Below, in pieces: positions 23,256 to 33,717 of a DNA stretch of 64,000 nt (its first letter is position 1; every line of letters begins with the position of its first letter). Made by a program: the position numbers and the translations under genes. Location of the stretch: NCBI GenBank assembly GCA_006176705.1, contig QRFJ01001031.1, positions 248,001 through 312,000 on the forward strand. The letters run 5' to 3'. The notes under the pieces were generated by a model. The model did not search any database and had not been told where the DNA came from. It saw only the letters and a list, made by a program, of their open reading frames with translations. This DNA is from Cocos nucifera (Eukaryota > Streptophyta > Magnoliopsida > Arecales > Arecaceae).

Positions 23256-24826
23256 TGATAGGAATACAATGTTGTCATTAAGACACTGTTTTTATCAGTT
23301 TAATCTGACTTCTTAAAATAATTAAAAATACGTAGATAGCAGTGAGTCAGATCAAATCCACAGCGAAGGTAGTGTTTTTAGATTTAAAAACTTTGATTTT
23401 TGAAAAGAAAAAAAAAAGAGTTTTGAAATTAAAAGTGAAGTCAGAAAGCAAAAATTAAAGGGTGCAGAAATTTAAATTTGGTACTATGATCTACTAGTTA
23501 GATCTTAGCATCTACTTGTAATAAAATAAAGAACAATAATTAAAGTATAAAAATTAAATTATAATAAAAATAAAGAGCATGAATTTAAAGAACATAAAAT
23601 AAAACTTGCATTAATTAAAATTTTAGAATTTAAATACATAAAATTTTAAAAAAATAAAATAGCCTAATCTCTGATCTTGGATCGGCATGGATGGAAAGAT
23701 GATGTATAAGCCTAGCTTTTTCTCTCGACACCAATTGCCTCGAAGCAGCCATTAACCCAGAGCCTGACTTCACCCTATACCAAAGCTTCACCTTGATCGA
23801 AGACAATGAACTCTAGAGGCCTAGGGTCTTATTTATAGAGCTAGGAGGGCTAAAGAGTTTTCTTCTAGGCAATGTGGGACTAAGGAGCTCTTTGATCATT
23901 AAAATATAGAAAAATTTAAGTAAAAATTAGATTAAAAGGAGTTTTGATTGAATTCTACTACTCTAGATGAAATTTGGCCATTCAATAGAAATCTAATGGA
24001 TCAAAAATCATCAAAATTCGATGCGTATCGGCCCAGATCAGGTCGGATTAAATTCTAGCCATTGATCATGTTAATTAGTAGAAAATCTAGCCATCGGATC
24101 GAGTTCTGTATGTTTTAATCAAGTCAAAAGCTTCCTGGACCATTGGATATTCACTGGCTAGTTTTCTGGCCATCGGATCGCGCTAGATCGCTGATGGAAT
24201 TCGAATCAAATACAAAAATAACCACCGCCGTTCAATCTTGGCCGCAATCAACTGGATCCATCCGATCCGCCTTTATTGTTGCCATGAACAACATAGATCG
24301 GCTGCACCATATACTACAACCAATTAGCATTTCCTATCGCCGAGTGAAAAGTCTAAAATGTCCTATGAGTCATGATAGATTTTCTGTAAACCCTTTAAAG
24401 GTCTAGGTCCACCATGTGTCGCTCCATGATTCGTCGGTTTCTGCTGAGCTGGCGGTTCACGCCTGGATCATGGACTGACTGATGGCTTTTGTAGCTGAGT
24501 CGGCTAATGTAGCTAGCTTGGTTTGGTGGCTTGGCTTGCGGAGCCGGCTAAGCCATTTTTCTTTTTTTATTTAATTTTTTTTATATTTAGAAATTCATAT
24601 CTTTTTTATTTTAGCTCTATTTTGTTCAAAATTTATTTTATTATGATCATAAAAATAAACTCTTTCCATTGATTATAAAATTTTATTTTTTATTTTTTAT
24701 TATTTTTTAATTAATAAAAATATTAATTTCTCAAAAATATATATCAATTAATTAATAATTTTTAAAAATTAATATGAATTAATTGATAAATTAATAATTT
24801 TTTTGATAAATTTATGGTACTTATCA
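23256..24826 (-). repeat. 5' LTR of element A (right copy, 1571 bp)
   Basis: On the minus strand it starts TGATAAGTACC at 24826 and ends TTCCTATCA at 23256. The G-box of the left copy has become CATGTG here by one transition. From 23393 onward the sequence is repeated at 45858. Confidence 0.9.
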
Positions 24827-24831
24827 ATAAC

Positions 24832-24873
24832 CGTCAACAGGCTGATAATTGGCTTTGGGACATATTCCCAATA
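24832..24873 (-). repeat. solo LTR G, terminal piece
   Basis: On the minus strand it reads TATTGGGAATATGTCCCAAAGCC, the start of the C/F-family LTR (compare 43066: TGTTGGAAATTGTGTTCC). It rejoins 18136 once A and one target duplication are removed. GCCCC follows, matching GCCCT before 15452. Confidence 0.82.
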
Positions 24874-24878
24874 GCCCC

Positions 24879-25689
24879 TTTATGGCATGTGCCCATAATG
24901 GATAGAGTTTGATATGGATCAAACTCTAGGAGGAAGAATCCTTGCGCCTAAACCTCCACCCTATCTATTTTGTGCGGCATTTTTAAGGGAGTTTTGGATG
25001 ACAAAACTAGGTAGAGACTTGGTATTTGGTCTAGAATATTAGATTGAAATTTGATCTAATCAACCAAGCAAGTTGCTTGATTAATTGGGACACTAGGTAG
25101 CATAGGGTTCTCTATAAGAACCCCTATGCCCTAAGGTTTCCTCATGCCCACATCACCATGCTGAAAGGCTGCCGCCTCCTCCACTTCCATGCCCTCCCTT
25201 CCTCTAGTCCTCTCCCTCTTCTCCATGCCCAAGAGTTGGGCATAAATTTGGCATAAGTTCCAAAGTATTTGGTGCACAGATTAGGCAATTAGACAACTAG
25301 TTTGTGGGATGAAGCATTGCCTTCGAAAGCTATTTTGAAGGATCTACCAAAAAATTTCAGATCTAAAGTTTTGACATCAAATCCAAAAGAAGAAGGCATC
25401 CAAAACCAGCCTGAGCGGACTCCGATAGAGGCCAGGCATATGCGTTGCTAGCTTTGGGACCTCAAGCTTCGGTAGATCATCGTTAGGATAATAGTTTACC
25501 ATAAAAAGATAATAAAGGTTGTTCCTGATTTAATTTTAATTTTTGATTTTAATATTAGATGATAAGGATCAGATCTGAGAACCCTTAGATATGATTAGAA
25601 CTTGTAGAAATTTTTTTTAAAATTTTACTACAGATCTAACCAGATTAGATCAATTCTATGGTAGAAAAAAATATTTTTTCTATACTTGA
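24879..25689 (+). repeat. 3' LTR of copia element E, last part
   Basis: It continues the E LTR from 15451 and follows the D LTR to its end. It holds CTATAAGAA (25112-25120) at the position of the D TATA box and a pyrimidine-rich stretch typical of a leader start. The end is set by length and weak similarity to D (TTTTTTCTATA), so it is uncertain by about five bases. Confidence 0.72.
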
Positions 25690-25739
25690 AACTTAAAAAA
25701 CTTATGAATGAAATTATCCAGCTGAACTACATTCTCAAA

Positions 25740-26700
25740 CGAAGTAGAAGGCCACTGATTCTTAAACAGGAGGTTAACCTCATCCTAGTGAGGAGAAGGC
25801 CTTTGGTTCTTAAATAAGAGGTTAATCTCATCCTAATGAAAGTGATGGCCTTTGGTTCTTAAATAAGAGGTTAACCTCATCCTAACAAGGATGAAGACCT
25901 TCGGTTCTTAAATAGGAGGTTAACCTTGTCTTAACGAGGGTGAAGACCTCCGGTTCTTAAATAGGAGGTAATGGAGAGAGGCCCTTGCAATGATTCTTTT
26001 GTGCCCCAGCAATCTTGTTAGGAACAGAAGGAGGACCTCATCCTAACAAGGATAATAGCCAACCACATCAAAAGTAGGAGGAGAATCTCATCCTGATATG
26101 GATGAAGATCCTTATGAGGGATTGAAGGGCTCTAGTTCTTAAATATGAGGTAATGAGCAGAGGCCCTTACAATGTTCCTTTTGTGCCCCAGCAATCTTGT
26201 TGGGAACAGGAGGAGGACCTCATCCTAATAAGGATAATAGCTAACTATATCAAGAACAGGAGGAGAACCTCATCCTGATATGGATGAAGACCCTTACGAG
26301 AGATTGAAGACCTATGGTTCTTAAATATGAGGTAACAGGAAGAAACCCTTGCAATGGCCTTTTAGTGCCTCGGCAATCTTTGAAAGAATAGGGGAAGGAT
26401 CTCATCCTAATAAAGATAATAGCTAACCACATCATCAATAGAAGGAGAACCTCGTTCTGATATGGATGAAGACCCTTACGAGGGATTGAAGGTATGCCTT
26501 CAGTTCTTAAATAGGAGGTAACGGGGAGAGGCCCTTACAACAGCCCTTTTATATCCTAGCAATCTTATTAAAAATAGGAGGAGGACCTCATTTTAATAAG
26601 AATAATAGCTAATCAAGTTAGGAATGGGAGGACCTCATCCTGACATGGATGAGGACCTTCAAAAGGGATCGATAGCCCTCGATTCTTAAATGAGAGGTTA
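25740..26700. repeat. two-level tandem repeat array (49-bp units, then about 182-bp units)
   Basis: The word GTTCTTAAATA recurs at about 25806, 25855, 25904 and 25953 with a strict 49-bp period. It recurs again near 26135, 26317, 26503 and 26682 with a period of about 182 bp (178-186). The larger unit contains the smaller motif (CCTCATCCTxAxxxGGAT) several times plus a new part with GCCCCAGCAATCTTGTT. Units differ by 10-20%. The array lies just past the stop of the coiled-coil frame on the minus strand. Confidence 0.9.
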
Positions 26701-26984
26701 ACCACAAGTATGAAAATTTTTTATTCTTAGATATATATTTGCTCCTAATCAAATCCAAGGACCCCTGTTCATAAACAAGGCAGACAAATATACAAGATAT
26801 GGAGTAGAGGCTATTGTTTCAAGACAATACTAATATCAGGCATGACAAGAAAATAAAGAGATCAACAAGCATCAAACTAAGATGTAGCCCAAAGGATAAA
26901 AAAATATTATTCCATTAAAATTAAAAGTTTATTATATAGGTCCTCGAGATCAATTATAAAAAAAATGATAATATTCTATTTAGA
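26701..26984. other. unassigned DNA between tandem array and coiled-coil frame
   Basis: No repeat unit, coding trace or LTR end is visible. The stretch is AT-rich. On the minus strand it would be the 3' flank of the coiled-coil frame. Confidence 0.4.
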
Positions 26985-27820
26985 ATCAGATTTCAGACTA
27001 TCGACCCTAGCCAACACGAGGGAATGCTTTAGATCTTCTATCTTCTCCTCGAGGTCTCGTCTTGCTACCAAGCTCTCGTCGAGCAATTTTTGAGATCTTC
27101 GGAAGTCTTCTTTTATTTTTCTTAGCCTCTTTCTCAAGACTATGGAATCAGCCTAAGCACCCTTCACTGTGCTTTCATTATAAGTTGTCTGAATCTTGAG
27201 CTGAAAGAGTTCGAACATACACTTTCTAAAATTCACTGAAAGATCCCTAAGGATTCTTGTCAAATAGGCGACTTCCTTTGGATCCCCTCTTGGCCCGGCC
27301 TAGATCCTGTCTGCCAACTATTTCTAGAGCCGCATCATCTCGGCATTCACCATTTTAAGCTTCCTCTTATAATCATCTATTTGCTCACACCATCTGATTT
27401 GATAGGAATTATATGACCTCTCAGCATCTTGCAGCTACTTTTGAAGGTCGAAAATTTTTTTTGATCAGTCCCAACAAAATTCCACTTGACTTTAGACCCA
27501 CGCCAAACCTCCCTCCAGTTGGTTAATTTTCTCTCTTCTTCACGGAGTTCAGCCACAAGAGAACAAACCTTGGCTGTCAGGGTCCAGGATTTTTTATTGA
27601 CGCGCTTCCTAGTTTCTAAAAGCTCTTTGCTCAGATCGTTCTTCAGGGTAGTATACTCTTTGATGAACTACTTGGAGGATTGGCAAAGGTGATTAATTTC
27701 GATAGCAGTCTCAACATAACTATTTTTTGATTTTAGGAGCTCCTCTTCAGTTTTCTTTAGCTTTTTACTAATATGGAGAACTTCTTTTCTTAACTCTTTA
27801 TTAATGGCCTTCAAGGAGAT
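26985..27820 (-). pseudogene. decayed coiled-coil protein reading frame, unknown function
   Basis: The minus strand translates as a charged, heptad-rich helix over about 275 codons. It starts mid-frame at 27820 (ISLKAINKELRKEVLHISKK) because element B cut the 5' part. It passes through ELREEERKLTNWREVWRG, then a frameshift at the poly-A/T tract near 27455, and ends in LLDESLVARRDLEEKIEDL and a stop near 26985. At least five in-frame stops are present. Base composition is richer in GC than the neighbours. No zinc, nuclease or polymerase motif is seen. It may be the extra ORF of a Tat-type gypsy element (some carry additional coiled-coil or transposase-like ORFs beside 3' tandem repeats) or a broken host gene; I cannot decide. 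The second copy is at 49472-50307. Confidence 0.6.
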
Positions 27821-29445
27821 TGATAAGTACCATAAATTCATCAATAAAAATAATAATTTATTAATTAATTTATCTTTATTTTTAAGAATTAAATACTTTT
27901 ATTTATTATTTTTAGAAAATATATTCACCAACGAACAGAGCTCATTTTCTGGTTACAATGAAATTTGTTTGTAGCAAATCCAGTTTAAAATGACTCCGAT
28001 ATGAAGTTTTAAAGAATAAATAAATAAATAAATAAACTTGGTTCAAATATGCTGGTTCAGTTGAACTCGGCCTGATTTGCTAGCTCGGTCTGGTTGAGCG
28101 TAGCCTAGTCTGCCTACACATGTAAAGCCTAGCGCCAGCCCATGATGTGTGCCCAGCCCGAAAACCAGCAACCCATGGCCTGCATCTTTCCCCCAGCTAG
28201 ATGTCAACATGACATCAAAATTCATGCGATCCATAGTGGACCGCTACAGTATTCGGTCCATCGTGGACCCTTAATAGTGCATAGCTAGAAATCATGATCT
28301 ACAAGGTATTTCAATAATTTTTGGCTGATGTGTCAGGAAACAATTGGCGGTGATCTTCATAGAGCTCGGTCCGGCGGTCCACAGGCATAGTAAAGGTGCA
28401 ATCAGATGATCCAGAGAGCATTCAATCCAGATCCAATGGTCACAGTCTTTTCCTTCTTTGATTCAGTTCCCAGCTCCTTATTTCACCCAATCCAATGGCT
28501 TCGAATGCTCCAGGTGGTGATTTGATGACTGATAGAGCTCCTAACAATGATCAATCACCCAGGCATTAATCCAACAATCGAAAAACCTCCTGATTAAAGT
28601 GATCGAATGGCCAAAACTTAATTCAAGTTGATCTAGGCTATGATATGTAGGTTTTTGGTATTTTTTGGATTGTTGGATTCCTATTGAATGGCTAGACGAC
28701 CTAGCACTCACAAAACTCGATCCAGGACACTATTTTAATTCAATTTTCATCCGCATTCCTCTATATACATGGTTCTATATACTATTTTGGTCCCATATTG
28801 GTTGATAGCGCTTATTCCTCCTCTCCAACACCTGTTTAAGGATCCCCAGGCCTCCAGAACTCATTATCTTTGGTCATGGAAATGTGATGGTATAGGGTAG
28901 AGCCATGCTTGGGTTGAGGATGCTTCGAAGCAGATGGTGTCGAGAGGAAGAGCTGGTCTTCTACAGCATCTCAACGCCACCGCCAATCCAAGATCAAGAT
29001 CAATGCCAGTTTTTATTTTTTTTCATGTCTTTTTAATTTCATATACTTAATTTTTTAAATATTACTTTTAATGCAAAATTTTGTTTATGCTCTTTAAAAT
29101 TTTAGCTCTTTATTTTTAATTATAATTTAATTTTTGCTCTTTACTTTTAGCTGCTCTTTATTTTTATTGCAAGTAGATGCTAAGATTTAACTAGTAGATC
29201 TTAGTACGAAGTTTAATTCTCTATACTATTTAATTTTTATTTTTTATTTATAATTTTATTTTTTTACTTCAACTTTATTTTTAAAACTTTTTTTTAATAA
29301 AAATCAAAGATCTCAAAACTAAAATACTGCCTTCTTTATGGATTCGATCCGACTCACTACTGTCTATATGCTTTTAATCATTTTTAAGAAGTCAGAATTA
29401 AATTGATTAGCATGGTGTCCTAACAACAACATCGTGTTCTTATCA
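27821..29445 (+). repeat. 5' LTR of element B (1625 bp)
   Basis: It starts TGATAAGTACCATAAATTC and ends GTGTTCTTATCA. It is homologous to the A LTRs. Candidate TATA words (CTATATAC) lie at about 28757-28785. The 5-bp left flank is GAGAT (27816-27820). A (AAAT)n tract at 28012-28036 is internal. The minus-strand open frame at 28043-28234 is incidental. Confidence 0.9.
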
Positions 29446-29470
29446 AGTTTTTGGTGTCATTATCGAAAAA
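29446..29470 (+). promoter_or_regulatory. primer binding site region of element B
   Basis: The sequence AGTTTTTGGTGTCATTATCG follows the LTR end TATCA. It is the decayed form of the TTTTTGGCGCC-type junction; A has the same site at 23231-23254. Confidence 0.72.
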
Positions 29471-30656
29471 GATAGGAACGTTAAATTTTTTAATTTTTTT
29501 AAATTTTTAATAAATTAATTATAAATAAATTTTTAATTTCTTTAATTTTTTTATAAATATAGGTTACTAACTTTTTATATTTTTTTTGTAGAAAAAAAGA
29601 GAGAAAAAGCAAAAAAAAAGAAAAAGAAAGGTACCTTTCAAGTTTTCTTGGTAAGATCAATCCTAACCCTAAATATCTTCTTTTTTGTTATTATTTATTT
29701 TATTTTTAAATTAATTTAAAAAATAACTACTTGAACCTAATTAAGAGCTTCATTACAAGAGTAGAAATATTAATTGCTTAGAGCATCCATCATATTAGAT
29801 TTTTTTTATTTTTATTTTTATTTTTTGGTGATCGCTGGAGATAAGGTAAGCTCCTCAAGTTCAATTAAGTTGCATGCATCTAATTTAGTTATATAATACC
29901 CCTTATCTAAAAGTGATTGTGCATATGTATCTTTAAATCAATTTAAGGATAACATCCAATTAAATAAGATAAGATGGGGATTTGATCATCCTTTCTTAGC
30001 CCACAAACCATCAACCAGCATCCTGCATTGACCTAAGCCTTTAATTTTAAAATCAATTAGACATCGATCCTAGGAACTCGAGCTCATTAGGATAAGAAAT
30101 CTTAAGAGTTGGACCAAGTTAGGTTAGCCAGTTTGACTAGTGTCTAAGGCAAGTGGTTCAAGGACTACATCGTCAAAGAAGGTGGTTACTTAATTGGTTA
30201 TGTTAGCTTACCTAGCTAAGATAATTGATGTCTAAAGAAAATAATGGGGGGACTCCCACCAATCTTATACTTATCTGGCCAGTTAAGTAGCTGATTTTAT
30301 ACTTGAAAGGCTTGAAGGTGATCCTGGCAATTAAGAGCTATCTAGATCTGCAATAATTCTTAGTTAGAATTGATTGCCTAACTTGATTGCTAGCTAAAAT
30401 ATGAAACCTAATGAAAACTAATTCTTCTTTCTCTTTTTAGTTCTAGAACTCCTTAGGATCTCTTCTTAAGAACTCCTCTCTCTTTCTTCTCCTTTTCTCC
30501 ACAAAAAATAAAATAAAATAAAAATAAATTATATTAAACTAAATTAAATTAAATCAAACTACATAAAAATTATAAAAAAATTATAAAAAATAATAAAAAT
30601 TTTAAAAAATAATAAAATAATAATAAAATAATAATAAATCTAAAAAAATGGTGAAC
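29471..30656 (+). other. untranslated leader of element B
   Basis: Non-coding, 1.2 kb. It contains a purine-rich stretch at 29590-29632 ahead of CTTGGTAAGATC, a (TTTTA)n tract, and the conserved leader block at 30133-30285 (GTTAGCTTACCTAGC, GATGTCTAAAG, ATACTTATCTGGCCAG). It is homologous to the A leader. Confidence 0.75.
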
Positions 30657-32580
30657 CACATGTTATGGTTGCACTAGTATATGCATGGTAGAAGATCACT
30701 TTTTTTGATCTAGTTGAACCCAATCATAAAATTGAATGGCTGAACCATATTAAATCCAATAGTCAAATGACTGAAAATCTTAAAGAAATACCAAGATAGA
30801 TGAAGAAATTTTTTATTCCTTCCATTTATAATCCTTCAAGTTGTATCCAGTTATCTGATATTCTTGTAACCCACTATGAGATCAAGCCGACTAAAATCTA
30901 GATGCTCTCATCCTTCTATGGGAACACCAATGAAGATATTTATAAGCATCTGGAAGAATTCTTAGAAATTTGCTCTATGGTGAAAATTCAAAATTTGACT
31001 AATGATGCTCTTAGACTAATCATATTCCTTTTATCATTAAAAGACAAAGTCAAGCACTAGCTTGGCACGATAGGAAGACCAATCAAAACTTGAGCTGAAT
31101 TATAATATGAATTTCTTAAGAAATTTTATCCCATGGGCCGAACCAATACTATGAGGCAAGCTATCACTAGATTTGCTCAGCTTTCAGAGGAACAAATTCA
31201 TAAGTCATGAGAAAGAATTAAAGAACTTCTTAGAAAATGCCCACACCATGGTCTATCTAAGTGGTAAATAGTTCAAGCTTTCTATGAAGGTTTAGGAGAT
31301 CATTATAGATAGATGGTAGATGCATCTTGTGGAGGTGCATTCATGAAAAAAAATGAGGATGAAGCCTATAGCTTGTTTAAAACTTTAAGTGAAAACTTAA
31401 TTAATAGTGTTTTGTTATGTTTCTACCAAAAGTAGGTAGGAATCTATGATCCAGAATCTAATACTATGATTGATTTAAATCTGTTAAATAAAGTTGATCT
31501 TCTTACCCAAAAACTAGATCAACTCCTTATTTTAGGTTAATAATCTCCTGCATAATTCACATCACCCTCTAATTATCAAAAGATTTGTTCTATCTATGCT
31601 AGCCCAACCCATCATATAAGTAAATATTCTATAGTTGCATAATGTTTTTCTTTCATCCAAGAATAAGTCCAAGTTGCACAAGACTACTCCAAGCCGATTA
31701 ATGATCCTTTTTCAAATTTATATAATCCAGATTGAAGGAACCACTCTAATTTTTCTTGGATATCCCAATAGACTCAGGCTCAGAGCTAAATTTCACTAGT
31801 GTAGAACTATCAAAATAGGCCCCAATATCAGAACTATACCTATAATAGTGATCAACCTAGTCAATTTATCCAGCCATTGCATTATAATCAACCATCATAC
31901 CCACCTCCTCAATAGACCAATTTAGCTGACGATAGATTTAACCAACTTCAATAATTAATTCTGACTCAACAACAATACATTGCCAGGCTAGAAACATAAA
32001 TAGGATAATAGCTAAGTCTACCATGAGAAGAGAACTAGGTCAATTGCCAAACTTACCAATTTCAAATCCTATAAACAACCTACCTAATATCTACCAACCA
32101 CCTAGATCAAATTATCAATCTAATGTCCCACCTAAGAATCCTTAATTAGAAAATGCCAAAGTAATTTTTGAACCTAAAAGTTATAGGATTCTTATAGATC
32201 CATACCAAAATCAGGTGATATAGGTTAGTACTAATGCTAGCCAAAATAAAAATATAGAAAAACAGGTTAGTACTAAAACAAACCACATAGAAGAATCTGA
32301 GCCTAGAATTGGTATTGATGCTGGTTCTAATTTGAATGAAACTGATAAAGAAAAGAAGAGAATAGATGAGTTATCCGAGACCTATAAACTTATAGTCCTG
32401 TTCCCTTTAGCCCTAAAAGCTAGTTCTTCTTATAAAAATCAAAGGACATATAATGAAAAGCTAATGGAGTTGTTTAAGCAAGATCATATTAATTTACCTC
32501 CCAAAAAAGGATTGCTTTTAGTATTTTTTCTGGTATCCATTATATCAAACTTAACTCCTAATCCAAAACTTAATTTATGA
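30657..32580 (+). pseudogene. Athila/Tat-type gag of element B
   Basis: The start is taken at the ATG at 30657 after the leader; the frame is broken soon after. The Retrotrans_gag core is readable at about 30915-31400: FYGNTNEDIYKHLEEF, LLSLKDKVKH, KKFYPMGRTNTMRQAI, FYEGLGDHYR and DASCGGAFM, the typical order of plant Athila-like gag. The C-terminal NHSNFSW segment follows near 31740-31760. The last open piece (32332-32580) has ELFKQDHINLPP, the gag-protease boundary. I count at least seven in-frame stops in the core, mostly TAG where the family has Trp or Gln codons. It would form the particle shell. The protease active site is absent. Confidence 0.83.
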
Positions 32581-33699
32581 GCATTCTAGAAGAATAAATA
32601 GAAAAAATTCTTGATAAACAAGGATCTAAGAATGGGATCACAAACTATCTTTTCATAATTAAAAAGTAAATCTATTAATAAAGGGATAAGAAATTATCTT
32701 TTTGAGATTGACAATCCAAAATCATTAAAATTTATTAATTTAGTATTTGATACTAGATAGATAAGCTGCCTTGTATTTGGTTGAAGATAGTAAACTTAGC
32801 ACTTATTGGAAAGCAACCTAATATTTAATTTTTTTCATCTAATTTATTTTTTTAGTTTATTATTTTAGGATATTTTGAACAAGATTGGAGGAAGAACCAA
32901 ATTTTTAAAGGCACATGCTGGATCGAAAATATATTAAGTCAGGTGTATTCTTTCTTATTTTTATTACATCCTTTATTTTTCTTCTCCATTGAGGATAATA
33001 TCGATTAAGTTGGGGGGAAAGAATAATAAAAATTTTTTAAATTTAAAATCCTTGAAGTAGTTAGTATTTAGTTTTTAGATATCCGGTTATGCTTAAGAAT
33101 TGAGTTGAACTAAAGCATTTATTTTAAAAAAATTGATGTATAGATCAGAAAATTTATGAGATATTGAAGGATCAAGTACTAAGAAAATTCAATAAAGAGT
33201 TAAGTCTAGAGCATAAAATTTTTTTCTTTGAGTAATTCTATTTTTTTCTACTAGCACTAAAGAAGAGTCTATTTTTTATCAGCTTGTGTGGGATAATTAT
33301 ATGTTTCTTCATAAAAAATTATTATTTAAAAAAAATATTTATTTTCCATCGAGTAACTGGATCTCATTGCCTAAGTAAATAATGATATTGACATCAAAAA
33401 GTAGATAATATAAATAAAAAAATATCAATAAATGAAGGATGAAAGTAGCAATACACTTGTCTATATAAAAGTTTAGATGACTTAGAGATAAAGGTAGGTC
33501 AATTTAGAAAAAAATTTAGAAAAAATTGTTGTTCTTCACTTAAATTTTTATATTGATAAGTACTAATATCGCAATGACATACCACACTTATGCTCTACTA
33601 AACATCAATGGCTATTTTAAAAATTATTTCATAAAATTCAAAACTCTAAAGTTAAAAAGTATTTAAAACTAAATTCTTTCTTTACTCGAGGATGAGCAA
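32581..33699 (+). other. non-coding 3' region of element B
   Basis: No pol domain in any frame. It includes the boundary word TTATTGGAAAGCAACC near 32795, an internal polypurine-like tract AAGTTGGGGGGAAAG at 33007-33021, and AT-rich filler. A has matching parts. Confidence 0.65.
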
Positions 33700-33717
33700 A
33701 GCTTAAGTTGAGAGGTA
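33700..33717 (+). promoter_or_regulatory. polypurine tract of element B
   Basis: The sequence GCTTAAGTTGAGAGGTA lies directly before the 3' LTR start at 33718, preceded by GATGAGCAAA as in element A. Confidence 0.78.

Larger units (their letters stand above)
18137..24826 (-). mobile_element. gypsy-type LTR element A, complete ends, no pol (Athila/Tat-like, gag-deleted)
   Basis: Two LTRs (18137-19721 and 23256-24826) flank 3.5 kb of internal DNA. Target duplications are ATAGC (18132-18136) and ATAAC (24827-24831), one transition apart, inside solo LTR G. On the minus strand the 5' LTR is the right one, followed by a primer-site junction, a leader, remnants of the C-terminal half of gag and a polypurine tract. 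No protease, reverse transcriptase, RNase H or integrase is found. In the 240 bp I compared by eye the two LTRs differ at about 9% of positions, nearly all transitions. Element B is the same family. Confidence 0.88.
11187..25689 (+). mobile_element. Ty1/copia LTR retrotransposon E, 3' part, split by solo LTR G and element A
   Basis: Plus-strand integrase, reverse transcriptase and RNase H (11187-13960) lead to a 3' LTR whose first part is 13976-15451 and last part 24879 to about 25689. The 9.4 kb in between is G plus A. The rejoined LTR is about 2.29 kb, the same as D's LTR. E's gag and protease are missing because F replaced the left flank; they should lie beyond the window. E is the outermost, hence oldest, layer of this nest. 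Confidence 0.85.

Noticed and set aside
24143..24406. 87-codon frame in the right LTR of A (repeated at 46630)
   Set aside because: Not open in the left LTR, and the exact repeat at 46630 comes from the large duplication and is not independent evidence.
25740..26700. CRISPR-like array
   Set aside because: Units are contiguous 49-bp and about 182-bp tandem repeats without unique spacers, in a plant genome. It is a minisatellite.
27486..27692. 68-codon plus-strand frame
   Set aside because: It is the antisense shadow of the coiled-coil frame, which on the minus strand has clear heptads.
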